64,000 bases of DNA from Stenogyne calaminthoides (Eukaryota > Streptophyta > Magnoliopsida > Lamiales > Lamiaceae): positions 23,825,434-23,889,433 of the forward strand of contig JBBCBC010000021.1 in assembly GCA_037126765.1 (NCBI GenBank), in the 5' to 3' direction. Of this stretch, positions 10,278 through 21,447 are shown piece by piece. Within the stretch, counting starts at the first letter, position 1; the number at the start of each line of letters is the position of its first letter. The position numbers were made by a program, and so were the translations under genes. The notes beneath the pieces are model-generated. The model worked only from the letters and a program-made list of their open reading frames with translations. It was not told the DNA's origin and ran no database searches.

Positions 10278-10668
10278 TAGGGGTGAGCCTTCGGTAAAAA
10301 CCGAACTGAACCGAACCGAATTTCACACCATAATACACCGAAACCGAACCATTTAAGCCTAAAACCGATTGAAATTGAACCAATTTTTTTCGGTTCGGTT
10401 TCGGTTTAAAACCGAAAAAACTGAAATTTTAACATTATTGAATTAAGCCATTTAATAACACAAAAATTCGGATATATATATATATATTAAGTAAATATTT
10501 CGGTTCGGTTCGGTATATTTACCGAAAAAACCGAACCGAAACCGAACACCAATTTTTTTAAAATGCAAAACCGATCCCGAACCGAAAACCAATTTAACCG
10601 AACCAAATTTATATTTCGGTCCGGTTCGGTTCGGTTTTTCGGTTTTTACCATATTCTGCTCACCCCTA
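10278..10668. mobile_element. hAT-type MITE with foldback CCGAA/TTCGG interior
   Basis: A 391-bp non-coding element with perfect terminal inverted repeats TAGGGGTGAGC / GCTCACCCCTA and an exact 8-bp duplication TATATAAT on both sides. The inside is built from short repeats of AACCGAACCGAA on the left arm and the complementary TTCGGTTCGGTT on the right, so each strand can fold on itself. hAT non-autonomous elements have this combination of TIR type and duplication length. It has no coding capacity; the open frame at 10452-10652 is a by-product of the repeats. Confidence 0.85.
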
Positions 10669-10899
10669 TATATAATAACAAAACTAATTATAAATTTAGA
10701 TGAACATAACCCATATATATATATATATATAATATTAAGAAGAAATAACGTTGACTAAGGTTTTCCGGAGTCCACTTTCTCCTTTTACACTTACACATAT
10801 TAAACACTTACAAAATACATATCCATAGACATAATTCCAGTGGAATAAACATATATAAAACAACAAAATATTGGACCCAGACATACGTATCAAATAGAA

Positions 10900-11259
10900 T
10901 TAGGAATAAGAATTAGAGTCATCCGACGAGATATCGATGGGCTGGGTTACCACCATTGAATCTGGGTTCATCTTCCTCATCGAAAGAGATGTCAATGGGG
11001 ATGACCTTGGCGTATAGTAGTCGTCAGCTTCGAGATTCATGTCGTACATCTGTAAAAAAGGATCGTCATCGTGAATCAAATCACGAAGCTGCCTTTTTGG
11101 ACATGCCAAGATCAACCGTTTGTGGAACGTAAGAATTTCCTCTTTCAAATCAACTAAGTCTTGCTTCACCTTCACATACAGTGCCTCGAGGGCCTTTGGA
11201 GAGGAAGGTGAAACCCACTCAATAGCTGGACTCACAAATTTAGTAGTGGTACGAGCCAT
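10900..11259 (-). CDS. Small host protein, 119 residues, unknown function
   Basis: Not recognised. I choose the ATG at 11257-11259 (MARTTTKFVSPAIEWVSPSS) because it has AAA upstream and a TATA-like TATATATTTT at 11332-11341 lies about 75 bp before it; the longer upstream reading would run through that promoter. Residues 20-60 form a Leu/Lys/Glu-rich helix (LEALYVKVKQDLVDLKEEIL), followed by an acidic middle (DDDPFLQMYDMNLEADDYYT) and a Ser-rich tail ending in DISSDDSNSYS. Codon use looks like coding sequence and there is no transposon nearby apart from the MITE. It resembles the neighbour at 9356-9741 in size and helix content only; homology is not established. Confidence 0.5.
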   Translation of the reverse strand: MARTTTKFVSPAIEWVSPSSPKALEALYVKVKQDLVDLKEEILTFHKRLILACPKRQLRDLIHDDDPFLQMYDMNLEADDYYTPRSSPLTSLSMRKMNPDSMVVTQPIDISSDDSNSYS

Positions 11260-11331
11260 TTTTAGTTTAGGGTGAGTGTTTACAAAGGAGGTGATGTATA
11301 TTGTGGTGGAAATGTTTGAAGAATGAACTAA

Positions 11332-11341
11332 AAATATATAG
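11332..11341 (-). promoter_or_regulatory. TATA-like box of the 119-residue gene
   Basis: TATATATTTT on the minus strand, about 75 bp before the ATG at 11259. Spacing suits a short plant 5' UTR, but AT-rich surroundings make chance likely. Confidence 0.35.
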
Positions 11342-11359
11342 ATGGAAGTGACCTTCATG

Positions 11360-12073
11360 CATGGGGCGATACACTTTTATATTAATTAATAATTAGGTGA
11401 TTTAGGCGGGAATGATGGAGCATTTTCCCTCCAAAACAAGATAGTTGTATACCTTTCTTATTTATGTATCATGTATCATATATGTGTGATTAGGTAATTG
11501 TGTTTCATGAATCAAACAAATGCCACTATGTACATGTACATATATCGTCAAACTTTTGAAGTACACTCTACAAATATTTTCTTGTCTTTTTAAGTTGTAT
11601 ATCTATAGTTACATAATTAATTCATGTGTACAACTTATAACAAAATGAAAAAGTTTAATGGGATGAAAAATGAGATATATAGTTATCACTTGTATATATT
11701 TCATACATATACATATTTGATTTATAGGTATATTGCTACAAATTTGAAATATAAAACTAATAATGAGTATTTGATTGATTCTACCATACATAACATTGTA
11801 ATACACACACATGTACAAAAATACATAAAAAAAAAATTATATCAATTTGTCATATCAATCTACCTTTACTATGCAAATGCTATTATCATCATCACTCACA
11901 CAATTCCCCACATTATCTTCCTCATCTATGATAAGTTTGATTTTCGGAACACTGATTATTGACCAACTATCTTTGTTACTTGGTAAAGGTTGGTAAAACA
12001 AAACTGTGGTGTAGTTAAAAGGTTTCATCAATATAAAAAGTAGTTAATTATAAATTCATGTTATCCAATTGGT

Positions 12074-12135
<62 letters not shown>

Positions 12136-12700
12136 TCACAATTTTTTGCAATTACTGAAATGATAGTATTATTCGGTCAACACTCTTTATAATAATACTA
12201 ATGATGAATAATTGAATGCAAACAATAGTATTATTTAATTTGAGCCAAATTGTTAAAAAAAATAAAATTCGAGGCAAACAAATTATTGAATGGATTAGTT
12301 GGTCATCATACATTTATTGCACAACAACCATAAATATTTTCACCCCTATAAATATGTCAATTCAGTTTGTTTTTGTGTGTTCATATAAGTTTTAATATAT
12401 GTGTGTCATATCGGCGTCAATAGGGTTTTTCACATAAGTTGTTAAATATGATATTAGTCAGCAGAAACTGATTTTAAATTTTTTGTTTGTTTTTTAGTAT
12501 GGGAATTTAGATTGCAAAATAGATATTACTTGTGAGGTTCATACCCTTATTAATTATTTTTTATGTATTTTTTATTGGTATACATGATTTTTGAGGTTTT
12601 TTTTTTTTTTTGTTAAAATTATGTTTTGTTTGATAAATCTATTTTCTAATAATAAATTATGTAATGAATATGCAGTCTTAGCCCTTAATTATTCCTTTAT
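11360..12700. other. AT-rich intergenic stretch
   Basis: Holds no convincing gene. The overlapping frames at 11609-11818 and 11624-11962 are on opposite strands, low in complexity and unlike proteins. A TATAAATA box at 12347-12354 lies about 350 bp upstream of the small frame at 12701. Confidence 0.5.
12076..12133. repeat. AT dinucleotide microsatellite
   Basis: Uninterrupted (AT)n of 58 bp. Shorter AT runs lie at 10472-10489 and 10713-10731. Confidence 0.95.
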
Positions 12701-12901
12701 TTGTTTGGATTTTGGAAACGTTGGGAAGATTGTTGCAAACCCAAAGTGATAAATCATACCATTATCGGAGTAGTTGAGGGCAAGGACTATGTCAAACCAG
12801 CATTTACTAACACTACATTCATAGGGTGGCGACTAGTCAATTCGGAATGGGAAAAAGGACTATACATCCAACCGTTGGATTATATTAGAGGGTTTCATTG
12901 A
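12701..12901 (+). CDS. Possible small or partial host exon
   Basis: 66 open codons, not recognised. The sequence is balanced and protein-like (WKRWEDCCKPKVINHTIIG, TFIGWRLVNSEWEKGLYIQP), unlike the AT-rich noise around it. The first residue is probably not the true start, since the frame opens just after an AT-rich stretch that could be an intron. It could be an exon of a decayed gene; no partner exon is obvious on either side. Confidence 0.3.
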   Translation: MFGFWKRWEDCCKPKVINHTIIGVVEGKDYVKPAFTNTTFIGWRLVNSEWEKGLYIQPLDYIRGFH

Positions 12902-13309
12902 TTAACACGTGTATTCTTGTGGACAGAGGAGAAGATTGGAGCCTTGGAGTGAACTGACCAACATACATAGTGATTTCGTGGATGAGTGAATTCGTGGGAG
13001 GAGTGGTGCTCTGTGGGAAGAAAAGTCATGATATTTTTTAGTAACATAAGAAAGTTAAATTTTTATGTTATTATGCTGTAAATTAAATTTAGAAACAAAT
13101 TAAAATCAAAGTTATGAGTTGATAAGTGATGATAGTGTTAGTGGAAACTAGTAATAGTTGATTAGTGGAGAATAGGTCAATAGTACCAGTAATGTTGTGT
13201 TATGGTAATACATACGTGATAATTTGTGTTTTTATATTAAATTTATTGTCGAAATGTTAAGAATTGTTCAATAATAACACTAATTTTGTGTTATAGTAAT
13301 ACTTGTATC

Positions 13310-14100
13310 TAATGTATGTTTCATTGTTAAGAAGTCACACTCACTAGTGGAAACAAGTAATACTAGTAACTAATGTATGTTTCATTTTTAAGAAGTAACA
13401 CTAACCAGTGGAAAGAAGAAATACTAGTATTAGTTGTATGTTTCATTGTTAAGTTATAACACTCAATAGTGGAAAAAAGTAATACTAGTAATAGTTGTAT
13501 GTTTCATTGTTAAGAAGTAACATTAACTAGTGAAAACAAGTAATACTAGTAACTAATGTACGTTACATTGTTAAGAAGTAACACTCACTTGTGGAAACAA
13601 GTAATACTAATAATAGGTGTATGTTTCATTGTTAAGAAGTAACACTAACTAGTGGAAACAAGTAAGACTAGTAAATAATGTATGTTTCATTGTTAAGAAG
13701 TAACACTAACGAGTGGAAACAAGTAATACTAGTAACTATTGTATGTTTCATTGTTAAGAAGTAAAACTCACTAGTGGAAACAAGTAATACTAATAATAGT
13801 TGTATGTTTCATTGTTAAGAAATAACACTAACTAGTGGAAACAAGTAATACTAGTAACTAATGTATGTTTCATTGTTAAGAAGTAACACTAACTAGTGGA
13901 AACAAGGAATATTAGTATCTATGTGTGTTTCATTGTTAAGAAGTCACACTCACTAGTGGAAACAAGTAATACTAGTAATAGTTGTATGTTTTATTGTTAA
14001 GAAGTAACAATCACTAGAGGAAACAAGTAATAATAGTAACTAATGTATCTTTCCTTGTTAAGAAGTAACACTCACTAGTGGAAACAGGTAATACTAATAT
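13310..14100. repeat. Minisatellite array 1, about 13 units of 60-62 bp
   Basis: The unit contains GTATGTTTCATTGTTAAGAA, then ACACTCACTAGTGGAAACAA, then GTAATACTAGTAACTAAT. GTTTCATT starts recur every 60-63 bp. Units differ by a few bases and the ends of the array decay. No ORF. Confidence 0.95.
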
Positions 14101-14204
14101 TAATTTAAGCCTTTTTTTACTAGTATTACTGGTTTTACTGGTTTAGTATCTACTGGTATTACTGGTTTAGAAGACCTATTAATATTATAGTAATGCATAC
14201 GTGA

Positions 14205-15160
14205 TAATTTGAGTATCACTTGTGAAGTATGAAAGATATTAACTTGATTAGTGGTACCATTGTTTCATATTTGAGTATCACTTGTGAAGTATGAAAGGTA
14301 TTATTATAGTGGTACCATTGTTTCATATTTGAGTATCACTTGTGAACTATGAAAGGTATTAGTTGATTAGTGTGGTACCATTGTTTCATTAATGAGTATC
14401 ACTTGTGAACTATGAAAGGTATTAGTTGATTAGTGTGGTACCCTTGTTTCATTAATGAGTATCACTAGTTAACTAAGAAAGGTATTAGTTCATTATTGTG
14501 GTACCATTGTTTCATTAATGAGTATCACTTGTGATCTATGAAAGGTATTAGTTGATTAGTTGTACCACTTCATTAAAGGTATCACTTGTCAACTATGAAA
14601 AGTGTAAGTTGATTAGTGGTATCATTGTTTCATTAATGAGTATAACTTGTGAACTAGGAAAGGTATTAGTTTATTAGTGGTACCATTGTTTCATTAATGA
14701 GTATCACTAGTCAAACTAAGAAAGGTATTAGTTGATTAGTGTAGTACCATTGTTTCATTAATGAGTATCACTTGATAAGTATGAAAGGTATTAGTTGATT
14801 AGTGGTACCATTATTTCATGAATGAGTATCAATTGTCAAGTATGAAAGGTATTAGTTGATTAGTGGTATCATTGTTTCATTAATGAGTATCACTAGTCAA
14901 CTAAGAAAGGTATTAGTTGATTAGTGTGGTACCATTGTTTCATTAATGAGTATCAGTTGTCAAGTGAAAGGTATTAGTTGATTAGTGGTACCATTGTGTC
15001 ATTAATGAGTATCAGTTGTCAAGTATGAAAGGTATTAGTTGATTAGTGGTACCATTGTTTCATTAATGAGTATCAGTTGTCAAGTATGAAAGGTATTAGT
15101 TGATTAGTGGTACCATTGTTTAATGAATGGGTATCAGTTGTCAAGTATGAAAGGTATTAA
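14205..15160. repeat. Minisatellite array 2, about 16 units of 59-62 bp
   Basis: The unit contains GTTTCATTAATGAGTATCAC, TTGTGAACTATGAAAGGTAT and TAGTTGATTAGTGGTACCA. The spacing and several blocks (GTTTCATT, CACT, TATTAGT) match array 1, so the two look like diverged versions of one array. It stops exactly at the LTR of element A (15161), so insertion of A may have cut the array. Confidence 0.95.
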
Positions 15161-15400
15161 TGTTGGGATAACATGTGTCTATCGGGATGACCTCATAAAC
15201 CCAAATTTTAATTAACAATTATTACTAGCATGAATTAACCTAAGTGAATTCAAATAATAATTAATCCAACGACGACATGTAAATAATATTTCACGTAAAA
15301 GATCCTAGCATGCGAAATTCTAGGAGTTTACGTAAACGTACCCGTTAGAGAGACGGTCTGAGACAGATAGGATCAAATATCTGGATACCCACCAAAAGTC
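15161..15400 (-). repeat. Element A 3' LTR, distal piece
   Basis: Starts TGTTGGGATAAC and matches 35644-35890 of the right LTR nearly base for base up to CACCAAAAGTC, where element B interrupts it. The match resumes at 28567. Confidence 0.9.
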
Positions 15401-16865
15401 TGCTGGGAAATTTATTAAGTTTTGATAAAAGTTCCAAAACAAATGTAATAGGACCAGTCAGGAACTGTTAGCTGACTGATGTTTCATATTGAGAACTAGG
15501 TTTACCAGTTGTTAATTGATGTATAGAACAACTGATGTATGAATTAGATTAGACCACACATTGAGGGGGAACTCAATGTGTATAGCTCTTAGTCTTGAAG
15601 ATCAGTTATGAAGATATACTATGAAGATTAGAAGAGAAGATCTGAAGATATCAAGACTGAAGACAGATAGAGTACATCAGATGAAGTCAGTAAGTTGAGC
15701 TAAGACAACTTACAACCAAAGACTTCAAATGGGGCAGATCAGTTCATCTGATCTGTTCAGTTCCAAGAAAGTGTTCTGAAAGTTCAGTATACTTTCAGAA
15801 AGGTCGATCAGACGACAAGCATAAAGCCTATCAAGACCAGATTCATGGTACTTGCTAGCCAATGAGAAATCGACACGACAGTACGGAACTGATAGGACTC
15901 TGGGTTGGAGGCTCAATGTTCAACGGCTAGAAAGGACAAAGTTGCATGCTTGTGGCCATACCGCCTCTGAGATGAATCATATTAACCCTGCAAACCTACC
16001 TAAAATAGACCGATATTTAAATTGCTCTCCAATGGCTAATTCGAATTCGGGCCTATAAATAAGGGATCAAACCTTCTGAGTAAGGTTACGGAAATTATCT
16101 ACAAGCAAAAGCTCTCAAGATTTCCGCACGAAGAACACAATCACAAGAGTTATTCTTAAGTGTTCATCCCTTAGTTCTTAGCAGAATACTTATCCTCTAG
16201 CTTTAGGCTAATCAGAAGATAGGATAGTATTCCAGTTGGAACAAAACAAATCTTATACCAAAACTGTGTTAGGTTAAGTTTGTTATAACAGGATTTCTAT
16301 CTAGGGTTTCTAGATTAGATTTATGGGATTGGTTGAGTGTGAACTCGTTAAATATCTGTTGGTTGTACTGTGTTGGACTAACACATTAAACTCAGTCCAG
16401 TTGGTAAAGATGGTGCCCCTGCTGATAGGGAAGAGTGGACGTAGGACAAGTTGTCCGAACCACTATAAATTTGTGTGCCTTTAATCTGCTTTACACATAC
16501 TTGCACACTACTCTTGTTATCTGCATGCATATTACGCATGCGAGATTAGACTAAGCATCAAGCTACCGATCCGATCGATTAACACTTTAGTTATCTGATT
16601 CAAACCAGATTGGTCAGAATCTTTAGTTGAGTAAAACTGGTTTTCACACGGGTTAACTAATCTTCCGCACCATCAGTTAAACTGATAGACGCCAAACTGA
16701 TCTGCCTGTCAAATCAGTAAGTCGGATATCAGTCCAAACTAATCCACTTCGCACTCTGATCCGATAAACGTGCAAATCACATCTGATCCACGAAAAGTTT
16801 TTTGAAGTCTATTAACCCCTCCCCTCTAGACTTCAACCCTCACTGAAACCCGTTCGGGACCTACA
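15401..16865 (+). repeat. Element B 5' LTR
   Basis: 1465 bp, TGCTGGGAAAT...GGGACCTACA (the 3' LTR starts TGTTGGG, so the C is a change). It carries the promoter: TATAAATA at 16054-16061. GAAGAT-type repeats occupy 15597-15675. It is followed after two bases by the PBS. Confidence 0.95.
16054..16061 (+). promoter_or_regulatory. TATA box in the element B 5' LTR
   Basis: TATAAATA within GCCTATAAATAAGGGATC, conserved in the 3' LTR at 27754-27761 and near-identical in the LTR of E (about 38060). It is the likely start of the R region some 30 bp downstream. Confidence 0.75.
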
Positions 16866-16867
16866 AG

Positions 16868-16879
16868 TGGTATCAGAGC
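16868..16879 (+). other. Element B primer-binding site
   Basis: TGGTATCAGAGC, complementary to initiator tRNA-Met 3' end, two bases after the LTR. Confidence 0.95.
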
Positions 16880-17002
16880 GGTGGTTCTTCCGACCACTGG
16901 CTTTGAATATCATTGGTTCTTAAGGAAGAACCTTTGTGGTCACTTGAACTGATCTTTGAAAACCATTTTCAAAACTCATATTCTTTCAAAATCACCACAA
17001 GC

Positions 17003-19577
17003 ATGGATAACACTTCAGGTATGCATCATAATCTACCCATGTTTTCTGTTGATGAGTATGCAGATTGGTCCATAGACATGAGAGATCATCTGGGAGTGAT
17101 CAGTAACAGAAAGGATGAGATTCTTGAGATGGGACCAATTATCATCTATCACTTTAACCCAGCTGAAGCAGGACGAGATCCTACGCAACCAGTTGGAGCA
17201 AGAATCAGAAAGAGTCCCTCTCTGATGGATGCAAATGAGAGAAAATTGTATAATCTGGATACTGTTGCTAGACACCTCATCATGAAAACAATGGATGCTA
17301 CTACAAGAGAGAAAGTGAAGTACCTGAAGACAGCTAAGGAAGTCTGGGATACGCTTGCTGAAATCTGCAGAGGAAATGAACAGATCAAAGACAGCAGACT
17401 GCAAGCTGAGCTAGTTGTATTTGAAAAACTTAAGATGCTGCCGAATGAAACAGTTGATCAATTTGATGGAAGGATCACACGAGGAGTCAACCGACTTCGT
17501 GATCTTGGACTAGTAATGTCAAACAAGGATATCAACTACAAGATTCTCAGATCATTGAACAAGAAATGGGATACAAAGGTGTCCGTGATTAAGGATTGTT
17601 AAGATATTGCTATCATGAAGCCAAATGATCTAATCTTCAGTCTGAAAGCCCATGAGTTCGACCTGATTGAGAGAGGACAAGGATCAGATGACATCCCTGC
17701 TGAAGCTGCTGCAAACTCAACTAAATCTGTTGCATTCCAAGCAACTAGCAGTAGTTCACGAATCGTGGAACCAGTTGGAAACATCATCAGCCAGGCCGAA
17801 CAGATTGCACTCCTAACAAGGAAACTTGAACGAACAAATGTTCAGATGGGCAAGTACAGAAAGTTCTATGATGACTATCGATGAAGCAGAGGAAGAGATC
17901 AAAGATCTTCTGACAGATCACAAGAAAGACCGAAAAGATGATCACAAAGATGAAAGGAAAGATGATCGGAGAGAGGATCGCAGAGAGAGCAGACGAGATG
18001 AAAGATCAGATTAAAAAGGATCTGATTACAGATAGAATGGAAAGTCTCCTGACAGATCATACCGTAGAAATGATTCACCAAACAGAGGAAATTCTGGAGA
18101 TTCAAGAGTTTACTACAACTGTCAGAAACCAGGTCACTACAGTGCTGATTGCCCCGATCTGACTCCCAAAGAAAGAGAAGAGAAACGAAACAGAAGAGAA
18201 CAAAAAGGTACTGAGACAGAAAAGCCATAGTAGCAGACACATCTGGAATTGACTATTCTTATCTGCCATCAGATGACTTTGGATATTCATCTGTTGAAGA
18301 TTTCTGTCTGATTACCACAACTGACGATGACGATGATTTGAACTTCTCATCTGATGACGACATCTGTCTGATGGCAAGAGAAACTGACCAGTCTGAGGTA
18401 ATCTCTAAACCTTATGTGGTTTCTTGTTCTACACCTGTTGCGTTTAGCACATCTGCTGGAGAGATTAACCTACAGGTCTACAATGACCAATTGCTTGATG
18501 ATCTCTCTAATGCAATAGATACTTATACACGAGTGGAAGTTGAGAACGATAATCTGAGAGCTGAGAACATCAGACTTGTTAAGGAAATTGAGGCAAGTAG
18601 AGCAACTGAACTAAAATCCGTTGAAACTGTTCAGAAGATGACCACAGAACTGGAGTTTCTGAAGGTCAGCTCTTCTGATCAGGGAAAGCTAGTTAAGGAA
18701 CAATTGGCTCTCAACCTACAACAAGCCAGTGAACTCAAATCTCTTAAGGTTAAGTTTGATGAACTCTTCCGGATGCATGAGAATCTGAAAGCTCTTGAGG
18801 ACGGTCTACGTAAGAAAATAGAGGTTTTCACGAAATCTTCTAAAACTGTTCAAGATCTGAACAACTATTTTCGTACGCCGACTGACAAGAAGGGAATGGG
18901 GTATGAAATCCCTTCTGGATCCTCAAAAAGCCCCGTCTGGTTCACATCAGAAAAGTGTAACCAAACGAGTTTCTGACCAAGATACACGAAATACCAAATC
19001 TGTATCCGGTAAGGGAAAAGGACCAGCTGATCAGGCAAGACAAGTGTCAGATCAGAAAGGGAACAAAAATAGACCTCAACTGATAAGACATCAACCTAGG
19101 TATCATCAGATGAACCCAGTTTTTCTGAAGAGACCTTAGCCAAATCAGCAAAGTAGTTATCAGGCTGGACCATCTCGAAAGGGACAGTCCCATTTGATGC
19201 AATCTCAGTCCAAGCTGCTTAACAAGCAAGCTAAGGGTAAACTGCTAAGACCAACTATGCCAGAAAGATATGAATCTTTTAATGGTAGCAGTCGTACCTA
19301 CCCTTACAATCAGAAACCTAGGGCTGCTGCACCTGAGCCCCACTTAATTAAAAGAAGACAAGTTTCAATGAAAAATCCCATGTCTTCTGATTTGTCCAAG
19401 GCTCACACTAATAATCATACTGATCAGATTGCATATGAAGAAATGTATGATTATGTAGATATTTATGGGAGACAGATCAAGCCTTCTGTTTTCAACAGAG
19501 GTGCCAGATATGTTTGGATCCCGAAAGGTACTTCTAACCCCTCAGGACCCGATTCTACTGGGGTACCTAAAGTTTGA
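17003..19577 (+). pseudogene. Element B gag (UBN2 domain, mixed-charge block, zinc knuckle, coiled coil, C-terminal module)
   Basis: Best start is the ATG at 17003 (MDNTSGMHHNLPMF). Order: UBN2-type gag domain (17030-17600), mixed-charge Arg/Asp block (about 17925-18010), one zinc knuckle (about 18108-18150) whose first Cys is Tyr (YYNCQKPGHYSADC), acidic Ser/Asp segment, coiled coil (18340-18900), then the YGRQIKPSVF / YVWIPKGTSNP module. Breaks: TAA at 17600 (Gln CAA in the minus-strand copy), TGA at 17882 (Arg CGA there), a shift near 17925, TAA at 18012, and later shifts. Gag would form the particle; this copy cannot make it full length. Confidence 0.85.
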
Positions 19578-20028
19578 ATTGTTTGCAGAATCGCTTGGGA
19601 CTGGTAAATAAGGGTGGAGAACAGGCAGCTATCTAGTACATAGATAGTGGATGCTCAAGACACATAACTGGAAGCCAGTTTCTCCTTAGCAACTATGTTG
19701 AAAGACCAGGCCCAAGAATTCTCTTTGGTGACGATAACTTTGGTCATACCAGAGGAGTCGGAACCTTAGTGAACAATGATGTACAGATCACAGGAGTTTC
19801 ATATGTTGATGGATTAAAGCACAACTTGTTTCACAATTCAACGACAATGGCTTTAGTGTTGAGTTCTCGACAGAAAAATACATAGTCAGAAATCGAGCTA
19901 CTCAACAGATCTTGCTGATTGGTTCAAGAAAAGGAATGATATACACAGTAGATTGGAACAGTTGTCCAAGAAATGCATGCCTGATTGTTAAGAGTTAGAA
20001 GAGCTCCAGTTGGCTCTGGCACAACAGA
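19578..20028 (+). pseudogene. Element B protease and gag-pre-integrase, broken
   Basis: Contains the aspartic protease active site YIDSGCSRHITGSQ (D-S-G) at about 19636-19680, followed by LFGDDNFGHTRGVGTLVNND. A stop precedes the active site (codon TAG at about 19635) and further shifts interrupt the stretch before the integrase. The first part of the gag-pre-integrase finger (SSWLWHNR) leads into the next frame. Confidence 0.8.
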
Positions 20029-21417
20029 ATGAGTCATCTGAACTTTAAGACTCTTAACAAGATATCAAGGATGCCCTTGGTAGAAGGTCTCCCGAATGAA
20101 GTATTCTCTAAGGATCAGACATGTGTCACATGTCAGAAGGGAAAACAAGTAAAAGCTTTATTCAAGGGGATACCTTCTCCTCCATCCAGCAGAGTATTAC
20201 AACTGCTCCACATGGATCTATTTGGACCAGATTCGCCTCTTAGTTTCAGTGGACGAAAATACACTCTAGTGGTCGTGGATGATTACTCCAAGTTCATCTG
20301 GGTTGTATTCTTGTATAAGAAGAGTGAAACTACAACCAAGCTACCCGAGATGCTCAAGAAAATTCAAAATGAAAAGGGTCTCAGCATAGTAAAAATCAGA
20401 TCAGATAAAGGTACTGAATTCCTTAACCAATTTATATATGATTTTTGCTCTGAGTTTGGTATACAGCATGAGATATCAGCTGCCAAAACACCACAACAAA
20501 ATGGCGTAGCAGAAAGAAGAAACAGAACACTTAAAGAAGCTGTACACACCATGTTAGCTGAGCATGCAACTCAAAGTCGTTTCTGGGCAGAAGCTATCAA
20601 TACTGCGTGTCACACGCATAACAAATGTTCTCTGACTAAGATTCACTTTAAGACACCCTTTGAACTGTGGAAGGGCAGAAAACCTCGTGTTTCTAACTTC
20701 CATGTTTTTGGGTGCAAGTGTTTCATACACAACAATGGGAAGAGTCAGTTGAGAACCTTCGATGCCCAGTCAGATGAGGGTATATTCTTAGGATATTCCT
20801 CAACCAGCAAAGCATTTAGGGTCTTCAACAGACGAAACCTAGTTGTGGAAGAAACACCTCATGTGGTCTTTGATGAGTCATCATCTGATCAAGAGAAATC
20901 TGCCGCAGAACAAGATGTACCAGACAAACCAGATTCATTAAAAATGGATCAGCTAAGGCTCAAAGGAAAGGATTCAAAATACGTCATTATATATGTTCCT
21001 AACTTTGACCTTGATGATTCACCAGGTCAGAAAGACCCAAAGGTACGTACAACTGTCAGTGAAGAAGCTGGTACAGCTGAGACAGTAACAACTGAACCAT
21101 CTGGTTCAGGGGGAACACTTGATGTTCCGGCAGACAGACTTCAGCACATAATGAGTCCAACATCAGCTGAGACATGTCCATGCCAAGTGGATCCTACTCA
21201 AGTACCTCTCCCAGTCTCTAGTGATGAATCTTTATCAGAAGAGGATGATGTTCTCCAAACAGATGACAATCAGGACAGAAGGACCTGGATAACCAGTCAT
21301 CCAACTGATCTGATCATCAGAGACCCATCTGATGGAGTTAGAACTAGACATCAGATTGGTGAAAGTGTAATGTATTGCTGTTATCTGTCCTTGAAGGAAC
21401 CACTCACAGTTGAATAA
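20029..21417 (+). pseudogene. Element B integrase and C-terminal domain
   Basis: Long open piece of 462 codons that starts inside the zinc finger. It has CVTCQKGK (Cys pair), the core triad in LLHMDLFGP (Asp), IRSDKGTEF (Asp) and TPQQNGVAERRNRTL (Glu), and the downstream FHVFGCKCFIH and GIFLGYSSTSKAFRVFN motifs of the Copia integrase C-terminal region. A variable acidic/Thr-rich linker leads to RT. All three catalytic residues are present. The piece ends at a TAA (21415-21417) in the same frame as RT, so the polyprotein is interrupted by a single stop. Integrase would join element cDNA into the genome. Confidence 0.85.
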
Positions 21418-21447
21418 GTTATTCAAGATGCAAGCTGGATTCTAGCC

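Noticed and set aside
10452..10652. 66-codon frame rich in FGSV/FRFG repeats
   Set aside because: It is the translation of the CCGAA/TTCGG repeats inside the MITE.
11609..11962. Overlapping 69- and 112-codon frames
   Set aside because: Opposite strands, rich in Ile, Tyr, Asn and Lys from AT-rich sequence, with no domain or promoter support.
13310..15160. CRISPR-like regular repeats
   Set aside because: Units are contiguous, imperfect and about 60 bp with no unique spacers, in a plant nuclear context; they are minisatellites.
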